From Pseudomonas sp. SG20056 (GTDB taxonomy: Bacteria > Pseudomonadota > Gammaproteobacteria > Pseudomonadales > Pseudomonadaceae), in contig NZ_CP134499.1 of the NCBI RefSeq assembly GCF_031764535.1, forward strand, positions 1 to 64,000: a DNA stretch of 64,000 bases, read 5' to 3'. A model generated the notes under the pieces. It had not been told where the DNA came from. It was given only the letters and a program-made list of their open reading frames with translations, and did not search any database. This document shows, piece by piece, positions 50,548-60,014 of this stretch. Made by a program: the position numbers and the translations under genes. Position 1 is the stretch's first letter; the number at the start of each line of letters is the position of its first letter.

Positions 50548-51200
50548 TCCGGCAAATGCCCGGTTTTCACCCAGATCAGGCAGCCTGCCTCGCTGAACGG
50601 GGTGTGCTGTGACAGGTGTGGGCTGCGCAGCCAGCTGCCGGCGGGATAGTCGCCGAACTCATCCTGAAACGTGCCCTCAAGCACCAGGATTTCTTCGCCA
50701 CCCCAATGCCGGTGCGCAGTGAAATAGGTGCCGGGGGCCCAGCGCACCAGCGCCACGTGCTCGGTACCGTGCTGGTGCAATGGCAGCACTTGCAGGCCCG
50801 GCAACAGGCCGGGTCTCCATTGCGCCTGCGTGCTGTCGATCACCACGGGTTGATCATCAGCCGCATCGAACTGCATGAGTTTGACGAAGATCGTGCAGCC
50901 TTCGCGGCTGAAGGGCGCATGATGGCTGCCAATGGGATTACGCACATAGGTGCCGGCGGGGTAATCGCCGCGCTCATCGGAGAACACTCCGTCGAGCACT
51001 AGAAACTCCTCGCCGCCGGGGTGGTGATGCTCGCTGAAGCGCGAACCTGCCGCGTAGCGCACGATGCTGGTGGCGCGTGCTACCTCTTCGCCGATGCGGT
51101 CCAGCATGCGCCGCTCCACCCCTGGCATGGGTGAAGCCACCCAGGGGCTGTCGGCCGGACGGATCAAGGCGCGCTGACTAAAGTCGGCATTCAGTTGCAT
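50544..51200 (-). CDS. Bicupin protein (ChrR-like)
   Basis: 218 residues from the ATG at 51200 (AAAGGGG upstream). Two similar cupin halves each carry a metal-site pattern: SEHHHPGGEEFLVLDGVFSDE at about 60-80 and TAHRHWGGEEILVLEGTFQDE at about 165-185, each followed by a conserved DYPAG and a distal His (SHHAPFS, SQHTPFS). It resembles the cupin part of ChrR without its zinc anti-sigma domain. The enzymatic role is unknown. It sits 25 bp downstream of the DJ-1-like gene and is likely co-transcribed. Confidence 0.82.
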   Translation of the reverse strand: MQLNADFSQRALIRPADSPWVASPMPGVERRMLDRIGEEVARATSIVRYAAGSRFSEHHHPGGEEFLVLDGVFSDERGDYPAGTYVRNPIGSHHAPFSREGCTIFVKLMQFDAADDQPVVIDSTQAQWRPGLLPGLQVLPLHQHGTEHVALVRWAPGTYFTAHRHWGGEEILVLEGTFQDEFGDYPAGSWLRSPHLSQHTPFSEAGCLIWVKTGHLPD

Positions 51201-51225
51201 GGTCACCCCTTTCACCCGGTCTGCT

Positions 51226-51909
51226 TCAGGCCTGCTTGAGCAGGTGGATCAGCGCGTCGGCGGTGGCATCCGATGAGGCCGGGTTTTGCCCGGTGATCAG
51301 CAGGCCATCTATGGCTACATGGCTCTGCCAATCGTTCGTGCTGGTGTAATGGCCACCGTTGGCGATGAGCATATCCTGCACCAGGAATGGCACCACGTCG
51401 GTTAGCTGCACCGCAGCCTCTTCGCTGTTGCTAAAGCCGGTGACTTTCTTGCCGCTGACCAGCGGCAGACCGTTGGCCGTTTTGACATGACGCAGCACAC
51501 CCGGAGCGTGACAGACCGCCGCCACCGGTTTGTTCTGTGCCTGGAAGTGTTCGATCAGGGCGATGGAGGCGCGGTCTTCGGCCAAATCCCACAGTGGGCC
51601 ATGGCCGCCCGGGTAGAACACGGCGTCGAAATCATCGGCCTTCACCTGGCTCAGTGGCACGGTGTTGGCCAGTGCCTGCTGCGCTGCCGGATCAGCACGA
51701 AAGCGCTCGGTGGCGGCTGTCTGTGCATCAGGGGCGTCGCTTTTCGGGTCGAGCGGTGGCTGGCCGCCTTTGGGCGAAGCCAGGGTCAGTTGCGCGCCGG
51801 CATCCTTGAACACGTAGTACGGCGAGGCGAATTCCTCCAGCCAGAAGCCAGTCTTGTGTCCGGTATTGCCCAGTTGGTCGTGAGAAGTCAGTACCAGCAG
51901 AATCTTCAT
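51226..51909 (-). CDS. DJ-1/PfpI family protein (Hsp31-like)
   Basis: 227 residues from the ATG at 51909 (AAGGAA upstream); the frame runs 99 bp further without homology. The nucleophile elbow is AAVCHAPGVL with Cys133 and His134, and GGHGPLWDL and an N-terminal Glu (EEFASPYYVF) complete the class I amidotransferase-like site. Relatives act as glyoxalase III or protein/nucleotide deglycases. The pairing with a cupin and a nearby ene-reductase suggests an electrophile defence set, which is inference. Confidence 0.88.
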   Translation of the reverse strand: MKILLVLTSHDQLGNTGHKTGFWLEEFASPYYVFKDAGAQLTLASPKGGQPPLDPKSDAPDAQTAATERFRADPAAQQALANTVPLSQVKADDFDAVFYPGGHGPLWDLAEDRASIALIEHFQAQNKPVAAVCHAPGVLRHVKTANGLPLVSGKKVTGFSNSEEAAVQLTDVVPFLVQDMLIANGGHYTSTNDWQSHVAIDGLLITGQNPASSDATADALIHLLKQA

Positions 51910-52076
51910 GGTGTGTTCCTTGAGGGCCGAAGGCCCGTTAATGGCGTACAACTTAAGAACTCCAAGATGACTCGATAATTCAAAAGTTTGTTTCTGCCGT
52001 ACAGCCATTACCGAGGCGATGTGGAGCGGTGGACGCCGTCCTCAGCCAGGGGTGCTTGCGTGCACAGGTAGAGCGA

Positions 52077-53648
52077 TCAAGGCTCTGGCTTGTAACCCAG
52101 ACGCAGGCCGCCCCAGTGTCGGCCCTGAACCATGATCGGCACCGACAGGTCGTGCATCAGTTCGCCGGTATCACGCATATAGGTTTGTAGCAGCAGCGGC
52201 TTCTGGTGGCTGCCGCAGCGGATGCCGGTGCGGTCGTTGAACAGGCGTTTGCTGCGGCTTTTCAGGGTGTCCACGGCGCGGTCGCCGCAGGGTGGGTGGT
52301 TGAAGGCGTTGTTGTGGGTTGGCACGTAGCCTTCGGCGGTGCAGGCGATGGCGAAGACCAGGCCTTCGTGCTGGCTCAGCAGCGGCTCCTGAATGGCTGG
52401 CAGCACCTGATCGGCGTAGCTGTCGAAGCGGGTCTTGTACTTGGCCGGGAAGCTGCCGGCAATCGGCTGGTAATGACGGTCGAACAGGTCACTGGCGCTG
52501 ATCCGGCCGCTGTGTATATCCGCTTCGAACTGCGCGGCAATCTGCGCCGCCGCGCCACGTGCGAGGTCATAGATGCGCTGGTGGTAGTCATCCAGGCCGA
52601 CTTCGGCGAGCTGTTCGCTGACGCTTTCGGCCTGCGCGACTAAACGCTCGGCGGCGCTGCTGAGCTGGCGGGTCTGCCCTTCGCTGTCGCCGACATCGCC
52701 GCGCAATTGGCCGACGGCTACCGAGAGTTCGGCCAGGCGTTCGTGATTCTGCCGGGTGCCGCTGTCGATCTGGCTGACCTGGCTTTCCACATCCGCCGCC
52801 AGTTCGGCAATCCCCTGCAGTTGCGCGCCGGTGTGCTCAACCTGCTGCGCGGCCAGGGTCAGCTGTTCGGCCTGCTGCTGCATATGGCTGACCACCGCCG
52901 CGCTCTGCTGGCGTATATCGCTGACGATCTGCCCGACTTCCTCGGTGGCGCTGCTGGTGCGCCCGGCCAGGTTGCGCACCTCATCGGCAACCACGGCAAA
53001 GCCACGGCCGAGTTCCCCGGCGCGGGCCGCTTCGATGGCGGCATTGAGCGCCAGCAGGTTGGTCTGGCTGGCAATCGACTGGATTACCTGGGTGACTTTC
53101 TCGATCTGCTCGGTGCGGGCGCTGAGGCCGTCAATCAGCTCGCGGCTGGTGGCGGTCTGCGCGCTCAGGTGCTGCATGGCATCAATGGCCTGGCGTAATT
53201 CCTGCTGCCCGCTGCTGCTGTCTTGCCGCACGCTCTGCGCGGCCAGCAGGGTTTGCTCGGCGCGCTGGGCGTTGTCCTGTTCGGTATGGGTGATGGCCTC
53301 GGCGGCCTGGTTGATCTGCTCGGTGGCACTGAGCTGCGATTGCAGTTTGCCGGCCAGTTGCTGCGCGGCGTGGGCCACTTCGGCGGCGGCCAGGGCGTTG
53401 TGACAGGTGTGTCGCGACAGATTCTGGCTCAGGGTGCTGAACGACTCATGCGGCGCATCGGTAGAAGCTGGCAGCTCTTCATGCTGGCGCTGCCAGGGCC
53501 CCAGCCACGGCCATAGGGCCAGCAGCAGAAAGGACGGAATGCTGATAAACCAGGGCAGCTGGATCTGCTGGTACGTCACCATCAACCCGGCTAGCCCAAT
53601 GGCATGCAGCAGGCAGGCCTTGGGATAGGTAATAAACGCAGAGCGCAT
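52077..53648 (-). CDS. Methyl-accepting chemotaxis protein with C-terminal sensor region
   Basis: 523 residues from the ATG at 53648 (ACGAGG upstream); the frame continues 231 bp upstream without homology. Two N-terminal hydrophobic helices (about 8-27 and 30-50) have almost no periplasmic loop. The signalling hairpin with [21 protein letters not shown] is at about 180-226. A C-terminal region of about 170 residues ([20 protein letters not shown]...[10 protein letters not shown]) is a conserved cytoplasmic sensor-like segment seen in other receptors. It therefore likely senses an internal cue. No che genes are adjacent. Confidence 0.88.
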   Translation of the reverse strand: MRSAFITYPKACLLHAIGLAGLMVTYQQIQLPWFISIPSFLLLALWPWLGPWQRQHEELPASTDAPHESFSTLSQNLSRHTCHNALAAAEVAHAAQQLAGKLQSQLSATEQINQAAEAITHTEQDNAQRAEQTLLAAQSVRQDSSSGQQELRQAIDAMQHLSAQTATSRELIDGLSARTEQIEKVTQVIQSIASQTNLLALNAAIEAARAGELGRGFAVVADEVRNLAGRTSSATEEVGQIVSDIRQQSAAVVSHMQQQAEQLTLAAQQVEHTGAQLQGIAELAADVESQVSQIDSGTRQNHERLAELSVAVGQLRGDVGDSEGQTRQLSSAAERLVAQAESVSEQLAEVGLDDYHQRIYDLARGAAAQIAAQFEADIHSGRISASDLFDRHYQPIAGSFPAKYKTRFDSYADQVLPAIQEPLLSQHEGLVFAIACTAEGYVPTHNNAFNHPPCGDRAVDTLKSRSKRLFNDRTGIRCGSHQKPLLLQTYMRDTGELMHDLSVPIMVQGRHWGGLRLGYKPEP

Positions 53649-53907
53649 GACAAACCTCGTTATTTTTATTCTGGCCGAACCAACACCAGAAACTGCCTGT
53701 GGCGCGCCGCTTTGCAGTGGGCGGGCCATGCCTGCTGGAACCTGTTTGCGCGCAGCTGGATATGCCTGGGTAGGCAATCGGCCGCTGTCGGCGAATCTAT
53801 AGACCATAGCGGGTGACGCTCCCTGCGGCCAACCTTTGGTGGGAGGTTGATTCGAGCACCCATGGCGGTTCAGGGCCATGGCACTTTGGTCGCAGGTGGA
53901 TCAGTCC

Positions 53908-54978
53908 TTACAGGCGATGGCGCTGAATAAAGCCCTTGTCGAGAAAATCCTTCCAGCGTCCGTAGAAACGCCCGCCGGCACTGTGCCCATGCCAATCCAG
54001 CAGTGCGCCGCCGTCGCCGGTGGCCAGCAGTGCCAGGCTTTGTCGTTGCGGCCGGTAGCGTTTGAGTGGCAGGCCACGCAGCGCGGCGTTGAGGTTGCTG
54101 GCCAGCACCGGGCCCTGCCGTACCGAATACACCCCGCTTTTGCGTGCGCCGGGCAGGCTGGCGCAGTCGCCCACGGCAAAAAACGTTGGGTGGGTGTAGC
54201 TCTGCAGCGTGGGGGCGATCAAGACAAAGCCCTGCTCATCGCAGCCCAGGCCACTGTGCGCAGGCCAGGCAAAGGCTTTGGCGCCGCTGGCCAACAGCAG
54301 TCGTTGACCACGCCAGACCGGTTCGTCGCCGCTGAGCAGGCAGTCGTCCTCGATGCGGTTGATCGGGCAATCCTCGCGCACCCACACGCCGCGCTGGCGA
54401 AGATGGCCGAGGGCGCGCAGACGCACGCCAGCGGACAACCCATCGAGCAGATGCCCGGCGCAGAACAGTGCCAGTTGCGGTACTTTGCCGGCCAAGGCCA
54501 GCGCCAGTTCAACCCCCGCCGCGCCGCCGCCGAGAATCGCCAAGGGCTGCGGCGTAGCCTGCCAGCGCTGCCAGCCATCAAGAAATTCCGCGAAGGGTTT
54601 GACCGCCAGCAGCTGCATCGCATCGCCCTGTTGCGGCGGGCGGGCCACCTGGGCACCGACATTCAGCGACAGCCAGCTGGCGTCGAGGGTTTGCCCATCG
54701 GTCAGTTGCACCTGCTGCTGGGCGGCGGACAGGCTCTCCACTGGACTGATGATCAACTCGACCTTGGCCGCCCGGCACAGCGCCTGCAGCTCGACCTGAC
54801 AATCCTCCGGCCGATGCCGCCCAGCCAACAGCCCCGGCAGCATGCCCGAGTACCAGGCCACCGGCCCGGCACTGAGCAACGCAATGCGCCCCGGCGGCCG
54901 CTCGACCAGGGCCCAGCGGCGCAGCACGCCGAGGTGGGCGTGGCCGGCGCCAATCAGCAGCAAGTCGTAATGCTTCAT
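53908..54978 (-). CDS. FAD-dependent pyridine nucleotide oxidoreductase (NDH-2/SelD-N-like)
   Basis: 356 residues. The FAD motif LLLIGAGHAHLGVLRRW (note GHAH) and a second nucleotide site LAILGGGAAGVELALALAG, then FFAVGDCASL, mark the pyridine-nucleotide oxidoreductase family. The GAGHAHL variant is typical of the NDH-like domain found fused to selenophosphate synthase SelD or standing alone. No membrane helices are obvious. Its ATG overlaps the AraC-family gene stop (ATGA), so the two are coupled. Confidence 0.82.
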   Translation of the reverse strand: MKHYDLLLIGAGHAHLGVLRRWALVERPPGRIALLSAGPVAWYSGMLPGLLAGRHRPEDCQVELQALCRAAKVELIISPVESLSAAQQQVQLTDGQTLDASWLSLNVGAQVARPPQQGDAMQLLAVKPFAEFLDGWQRWQATPQPLAILGGGAAGVELALALAGKVPQLALFCAGHLLDGLSAGVRLRALGHLRQRGVWVREDCPINRIEDDCLLSGDEPVWRGQRLLLASGAKAFAWPAHSGLGCDEQGFVLIAPTLQSYTHPTFFAVGDCASLPGARKSGVYSVRQGPVLASNLNAALRGLPLKRYRPQRQSLALLATGDGGALLDWHGHSAGGRFYGRWKDFLDKGFIQRHRL

Positions 54979-55988
54979 GGCTGTTTCAGTCCTTCGCGGT
55001 AATGGCTGGGTGCTTGTCCGGTCCAGCGTTTGAAAGCGCGGCTGAAGCTGCTGGTGTCAGCGAAACCGAGCAGGTAGGCGATTTCGCTGATCGAGCAGCG
55101 CGGGTCGCGCATATGCTGCAGTGCCAGGTTGTGGCGGGTATCAGCGAGCAGGCCTTCGTAATTGCCGCCTTCATCGGCCAGGTGGCGCTGCAGGCTGCGC
55201 AGGCTCAGGTGCAGGGCCTGGGCGATGCGTTCGGCGGAGGGTTCGCCATCCGGTAGTTGGGCTTGCAGGCAGGCGCGTACCTTGTGCGTCCAGGTGGCGT
55301 GCTGCAGCTGTTCGAGGGTGCGTTTGAGCACCATTTCATTGTGTGCGGCCAGCTCCGGGTTGCCGTCGTCCAGGCGTTGTTCGAAGGCGGCGCGGGGAAA
55401 GCGCAGCAGGTTTTCTGGCGCGGCAAACAACACCGGCGCTCGGAACACCGCATGCCAGGGTTGCGCATCCACAGGCGCTGCCCGTTGCAGCTGTACCGCC
55501 AGTGGAGCGAAGTCGCGACCCAGACGGTTGCGGCAGCTGCGCACATAGATTGCGGCAAAGGCATCCAGCGCTTCGGCCGCCGGTGGTGGGCTGTCGGGTG
55601 GCACGCGAAAGCAGAATTCGTAGTAGTCATCGGCCTCGCGCAACTCCAGCTCCAGGGCATCACTGACCACCCGGTGGTAGCGCACGATGCGTTCGAACAT
55701 TTCGCGCAGGCTGCTGCTGGCGACCAGCGCGTAACCCAGGGCGTGAAAGGTGGTCGGGCTGACGAACTGCGAGGTTTTCAGGCCCAGTGCCGGGTCGCCG
55801 CTGGCCTCAACCGCCAGTTGCCACAAGCGGGTGGTGATGGACAGCGGGCAGCGCGCGTTGGGGTCGTCGAGCAGGCTTGGCTGCAGCCCGGCGGCCTGGC
55901 ACAACGCGGCGCTGTCGAGACCCAGCGCGTCGAGCTGCTTGCGCAGGGCACGGGTCCAACTGGCCAGGGTTGTGGGTTCGGCGGTCAT
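54975..55988 (-). CDS. AraC-family regulator with arabinose-binding-like N-domain
   Basis: 337 residues. The N-terminal ligand domain of the OruR/Arabinose_bd_2 kind (LWQLAVEASGDPALGLKTSQFVSPTTFHALGYAL) is followed by the C-terminal double HTH (SAERIAQALHLSLRSLQRHLADEGGNYEGL...ISEIAYLLGFADTSSFSRAFKRWTG). It diverges from the desaturase-like gene, with 99 bp between starts, and is coupled to the NDH-like flavoprotein, which suggests it controls one or both. Confidence 0.9.
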   Translation of the reverse strand: MTAEPTTLASWTRALRKQLDALGLDSAALCQAAGLQPSLLDDPNARCPLSITTRLWQLAVEASGDPALGLKTSQFVSPTTFHALGYALVASSSLREMFERIVRYHRVVSDALELELREADDYYEFCFRVPPDSPPPAAEALDAFAAIYVRSCRNRLGRDFAPLAVQLQRAAPVDAQPWHAVFRAPVLFAAPENLLRFPRAAFEQRLDDGNPELAAHNEMVLKRTLEQLQHATWTHKVRACLQAQLPDGEPSAERIAQALHLSLRSLQRHLADEGGNYEGLLADTRHNLALQHMRDPRCSISEIAYLLGFADTSSFSRAFKRWTGQAPSHYREGLKQP

Positions 55989-56087
55989 GCAGATTGGCGG
56001 GTCCGGTCAACAGGTTGGCGTTCAGGGTCAGGCGCAGGTCCGGGCTTCGCGGCACAGTGGCGCCTTCATCAACAAGAGGATGTAGGC

Positions 56088-57158
56088 ATGTCCCACTCCC
56101 CTGCAAGCACTGCTGCATTAAATGACGCGCAACGCGCCGCGCTGATCCGCCAACAGGTCATGGCCCACGGTGTCGAACTGCGCCAGCGCTTCCCTCTCCT
56201 CAAGCACCAGAACGCCATCGGTGTTGGCATCCTCACCTTCGCCCTGGCCGGGATGATCGGCTCGGCGACGCTGTATCTCGGCGGTTACCTGGCGTGGTGG
56301 GCCTGCCTGCTGCTGAACGCCTTCTTCGCCTCGCTGACTCACGAGTTGGAGCACGACCTGATCCACTCGATGTATTTCCGCACGCAGCGCGTGCCACACA
56401 ACCTGATGCTGGCGCTGGTCTGGCTGGCGCGGCCGAGCACGATCAACCCCTGGGTGCGTCGTCATTTGCACCTCAACCACCACAAGGTGTCGGGTAGCGA
56501 GCAGGATACGGAGGAGCGCGCCATCACCAACGGCGAGCCCTGGGGCTTTGCCCGCTTGCTGATGGTTGGCGACAACATGATGAGTTCGTTTATTCGCTGG
56601 CTGCGGGCGAGCAATCCCAAGCACCGCCGGTTGATTCTGACTCGCACGCTCAAGGTTTACGCGCCGCTGGGTCTGCTCAATTGGGGCACCTGGTACGTGT
56701 TCCTCGGCTTCCATCTGATCGACGTCACAGCCGCTGCGCTGGGCGCGCCTGTGGCCTGGTCGGCGACCACCCTGCAGGTGATGGAGGTGGTGAACAGTGC
56801 TGTGGTGGTGCTGGTCGGCCCTAATGTGCTGCGCACCTTTTGTCTGCACTTTGTCAGCTCGAACATGCATTACTACGGCGATGTCGAGGCGGGCAACGTG
56901 ATCCAGCAGACCCAGGTGCTCAACCCCTGGTGGCTGTGGCCGTTGCAGGCGTTCTGCTGCAACTTTGGCAGTAGCCACGCGATCCACCATTTCGTGGTCA
57001 AGGAGCCCTTCTACATCCGCCAGCTCAGCGTGCCGTTCGCCCATAAGGTGATGCGTGAGCACGGCGTGCGTTTCAACGATTTCGGCACTTTTGCCCGCGC
57101 CAATCGTTGGACGCTTCAGGCCGATAAGCAGCCTGCTCAGCAGACGCAAACGGCCTGA
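56088..57158 (+). CDS. Fatty acid desaturase/hydroxylase-like diiron membrane enzyme
   Basis: 356 residues from the ATG at 56088. Histidine boxes are HELEHD (HX3H), HLNHH (HX2HH) and HAIHH (HX2HH), the eight-His pattern of membrane diiron desaturases and hydroxylases, with hydrophobic pairs in between. A long in-frame extension upstream overlaps the AraC gene and is not real. The substrate could be an acyl chain or a sterol/carotenoid-like lipid. The adjacent NDH-like flavoprotein could feed electrons, which is inference from context. Confidence 0.87.
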   Translation: MSHSPASTAALNDAQRAALIRQQVMAHGVELRQRFPLLKHQNAIGVGILTFALAGMIGSATLYLGGYLAWWACLLLNAFFASLTHELEHDLIHSMYFRTQRVPHNLMLALVWLARPSTINPWVRRHLHLNHHKVSGSEQDTEERAITNGEPWGFARLLMVGDNMMSSFIRWLRASNPKHRRLILTRTLKVYAPLGLLNWGTWYVFLGFHLIDVTAAALGAPVAWSATTLQVMEVVNSAVVVLVGPNVLRTFCLHFVSSNMHYYGDVEAGNVIQQTQVLNPWWLWPLQAFCCNFGSSHAIHHFVVKEPFYIRQLSVPFAHKVMREHGVRFNDFGTFARANRWTLQADKQPAQQTQTA

Positions 57159-57162
57159 GGCT

Positions 57163-57873
57163 TCACTTGCCGCGCTGCAAGTGCGGCGCGGCGAAGTAGC
57201 TGTCGGCTAACTCCCCGGTGTTGTCGCTGTCGGCGGCAAACACTACACCAAGAATCCTGCGCGGGGCGCTGCCAAAGGCGGCGATGGCGTCAGCGTTCAG
57301 GTCGCGGGACTCGCTGAGCCATTGCCCCGTTGGCGCTTCGGGGCCGCGCAGTACACGCATTTCTACCGTCTCGGTGTAGGCGCTGCGCGCCTGGGTGCCG
57401 GGTGCGGCACGGTTGTCCCAGACGTAACTGAGGGTCGCCGCCGGCAGGTTGGGGTCAAAGAAGGTGCGCGCCAGGCGCAGCTTCTGCCGGGTGACAAAGC
57501 TCAGCGAATCCAGCGGGTAATCCAGCAGCACATAGACCCGCGCCGCGTAGTCGTCACCTTCACGGGTGGCGAAGCGCGCCTGCTCCAGTTTGCGCTCAGT
57601 GCGCCACTGCCAGCTCAGTTGCCAGGGCTGATCGCCGGGCAGGTCCAGCGGATGCAGCAGGCCGCCGGCCGCAGCATCAGCCTGAATGCGCAGCACCGGC
57701 TGACCGTCCTGCTCGACCAGGGTCCTTACGGACGCTTTGAGTTTGGGAATATCCGCCAGGCGCCAGGGCACCGACCATTCGCCGCCGGGCGGGCCAGCCG
57801 TCCAGGGCGTCAGTTGGTTTTCGGCCTGGGCCAGCGGCGTCAGTACCAGCAGCGCCAGCAGTAACCCGCGCAT
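57163..57873 (-). CDS. Exported DUF3047 protein
   Basis: 236 residues from the ATG at 57873, which overlaps the upstream stop (TGATG). The signal peptide is MRGLLLALLVLTPLAQA. DUF3047 landmarks include WQLSWQWRTERKLEQA, DDYAARVYVLLDYP, TLSYVWDNRAAPGT and the C-terminal VVFAADSDNTGELADSYFA. Beta-sandwich type, no catalytic residues known. Last gene of the ArsS-like operon; its role there is unknown. Confidence 0.85.
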   Translation of the reverse strand: MRGLLLALLVLTPLAQAENQLTPWTAGPPGGEWSVPWRLADIPKLKASVRTLVEQDGQPVLRIQADAAAGGLLHPLDLPGDQPWQLSWQWRTERKLEQARFATREGDDYAARVYVLLDYPLDSLSFVTRQKLRLARTFFDPNLPAATLSYVWDNRAAPGTQARSAYTETVEMRVLRGPEAPTGQWLSESRDLNADAIAAFGSAPRRILGVVFAADSDNTGELADSYFAAPHLQRGK

Positions 57874-60014
57874 CAGCTGCGGCGCCAGGTATGGAAACGC
57901 TCGACCAGGCGCAGCAGGCCTTGCGGCGCATGGGCGCGTTTCCATTCGCCGGCTGCGTATTTGTTGGCCTCGGCCATAGTCGGATAGGTGTGAATGGTGC
58001 CGAGAATCTTGTTCAGGCCCAGGCCATGCTTCATCGCCAGCACGTATTCGGCGAGCAGCTCCCCGGCGTGTTCGCCGACGATGGTCACCCCAAGAATCTG
58101 ATCCTTGCCCGGTACGGTCAGTACTTTGACAAAGCCGTGGGCGGCCTCGTCAGCGATGGCTCGGTCGAGGTCATCGATGCCGTAGCGGGTCACCTCGTAG
58201 GCAATGTTCTGCGCCTTGGCTTCGCCTTCGGAGAGGCCGACGCGGGCGACTTCGGGGTCGGTAAAGGTGCAGGCAGGAATCACCCGGTAATCCACCTTGA
58301 AGCGCTTGAAACCTGAGAACAGCGCATTAACCGCCGCATACCAGGCCTGGTGCGCGGCGACGTGGGTGAACTGGTAGGGCCCGGTGACATCGCCCACCGC
58401 GTAGATATTGGGGAAGCGCGTAGCCAGGTATTCGTCGGTTTCCAGGGTGCCGTTAGGCCGCACCGTTAGGCCCAGTTCCTCGACGCCGTAACCCGTGACA
58501 TTGGCCACCCTGCCGAGGGCCAGCAGCAGGCCATCGAAGGCGATGGTCACCTCCTCGCCGGTGTCCATGCGGCGGGCGACCATGCGCTGTTCACCATCCA
58601 CCACTTCAAAACGTTCGGCGCGATGTTGCAGGCGCACATCCACACCGTCGGCACGCAGACTATTCAGTACCAACTCGCTGGCATCGGCATCCTCGCGCGG
58701 CAGCAGGCGCTCGGCCAGCTCCACCTGAATCACCTGGCTGCCGATGCGCTGGAAGGCCTGGGCCAGCTCGCAGCCAATCGGCCCGCCGCCGAGCACCAGC
58801 AGCCAGCGCGGCTGTTCGTGCAGGCTCCAGATGCTGTCCGAGGTGTAACTCTGCACCTGCTCCAGGCCAGGAATTTTCGGCACCAGTGGCCGCGCGCCGG
58901 CGGCGATAACCAGGTTGCGGCTGGTCAGGGTCTGGCCATTCACTTCCACGCTCCAGGGCGAGAGGATCTTCGCTTCGCCCTGAATCACCTCGACGCCCAG
59001 GCCGGTGTAACGCTCCACCGAATCATGCGGTTCGATGTCGGCAATCACCCGCTGGATGCGCTGCATCACGGCCGGGAAATCCACCGTGCCCTGCACGCCG
59101 GTAAAGCCCAATGCCGGGCCCTTTTTCAGTTCATTGGCCAGCTTGGCCGAACGCAGCAGCGCCTTGGATGGCACACAGCCGGTGTTCAGGCAGTCGCCGC
59201 CCATCTGGTGTTTTTCGATCAGGCTGACCTTGGCCTTCACCGCCGCCGCGATATAGGCGCTGACCAAGCCACCGGCACCCGCGCCGATCACCAGCAGGTT
59301 GCGGTCAAACGTCTTCGGTTTATGCCAGCCGGCGTACACCCGCCGCGCCTGGATCAGGCCCAGCAGCTTGCGCGCGATCAGCGGGAATACCCCGAGCAGC
59401 ACAAAGGCACCGAGCAGCCCCGGCGAGAGAATGCCGGCCAGGGAGTCCAGCTGGCCCAGCTCGCGTCCGGCGTTCACATAAACCAGGGTGCCGGGCAGCA
59501 TGCCGAGCTGGCTGACCCACCAGTAGGTGCGCGCCGGCAGGCGGGTCAGGCCCATGGCCAGGTTGATCAGAAAGAACGGGAACAACGGCACCAGACGCAG
59601 GGCAAACAGGTAGAACGCGCCTTCCCGCTCCACGCCCTTGTCGATGCCAGCCAGGCGCTGACCAAAGCGGCTTTGCACCCAATCGCGCAGCAGAAAGCGG
59701 CTGCTGAGCATGGCCAGAGTCGCGCCGAGGGTGGAAGCGAAGGACACCAGGACAAAACCTTCGAGCAGGCCGAACAACGCGCCGGCCAGCAGGGTCATCA
59801 GCGCCGCGCCGGGCAGCGACAGCGCCGTGACCGCGACGTAAGCGAGAAAGAACAGCCCTGCCGCTAGCCAGGGCTGCGCGGCCACTTGAGCATTCAGCGC
59901 GGCCTGCTGCGCCTTAAGCGTTTCCAGATTGAGGTACTGGCCGATGTCGAAGACAAAGAAGCTGCCCAGCAGCGCGAGGATCAGGCCCATCAGGGCGAGT
60001 TTGCGGCTATTCAT
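57873..60014 (-). CDS. TVP38/TMEM64 membrane domain fused to FAD disulfide oxidoreductase
   Basis: 713 residues. The N-terminal 220 form a DedA/VTT-type membrane domain (ALSLPGAALMTLLAGALFG...LFPFFLINLAMGLTRLP). The rest is a mercuric-reductase/lipoamide-dehydrogenase-like enzyme: GAGAGGLVSAYIAAAVKA, redox pair in CLNTGCVPSK (about 275-280), GGGPIGCELAQAF, YAVGDVTG and C-terminal HTYPTMAEANKYAAG with the catalytic His. The mercury-binding C-terminal Cys pair is absent. The disulfide substrate may lie at the membrane. It overlaps its neighbours by 8 and 1 bases. Confidence 0.9.
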   Translation of the reverse strand: MNSRKLALMGLILALLGSFFVFDIGQYLNLETLKAQQAALNAQVAAQPWLAAGLFFLAYVAVTALSLPGAALMTLLAGALFGLLEGFVLVSFASTLGATLAMLSSRFLLRDWVQSRFGQRLAGIDKGVEREGAFYLFALRLVPLFPFFLINLAMGLTRLPARTYWWVSQLGMLPGTLVYVNAGRELGQLDSLAGILSPGLLGAFVLLGVFPLIARKLLGLIQARRVYAGWHKPKTFDRNLLVIGAGAGGLVSAYIAAAVKAKVSLIEKHQMGGDCLNTGCVPSKALLRSAKLANELKKGPALGFTGVQGTVDFPAVMQRIQRVIADIEPHDSVERYTGLGVEVIQGEAKILSPWSVEVNGQTLTSRNLVIAAGARPLVPKIPGLEQVQSYTSDSIWSLHEQPRWLLVLGGGPIGCELAQAFQRIGSQVIQVELAERLLPREDADASELVLNSLRADGVDVRLQHRAERFEVVDGEQRMVARRMDTGEEVTIAFDGLLLALGRVANVTGYGVEELGLTVRPNGTLETDEYLATRFPNIYAVGDVTGPYQFTHVAAHQAWYAAVNALFSGFKRFKVDYRVIPACTFTDPEVARVGLSEGEAKAQNIAYEVTRYGIDDLDRAIADEAAHGFVKVLTVPGKDQILGVTIVGEHAGELLAEYVLAMKHGLGLNKILGTIHTYPTMAEANKYAAGEWKRAHAPQGLLRLVERFHTWRRS

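Noticed and set aside
55257..56087. In-frame 277-codon extension upstream of the desaturase-like gene
   Set aside because: It runs antisense through the AraC gene and lacks homology; the ATG at 56088 begins the conserved protein.
57873..60014. Mercuric reductase
   Set aside because: The catalytic CxxxxC is present, but the C-terminal vicinal cysteines and the N-terminal MerA HMA domain are absent, and no mer genes are nearby.
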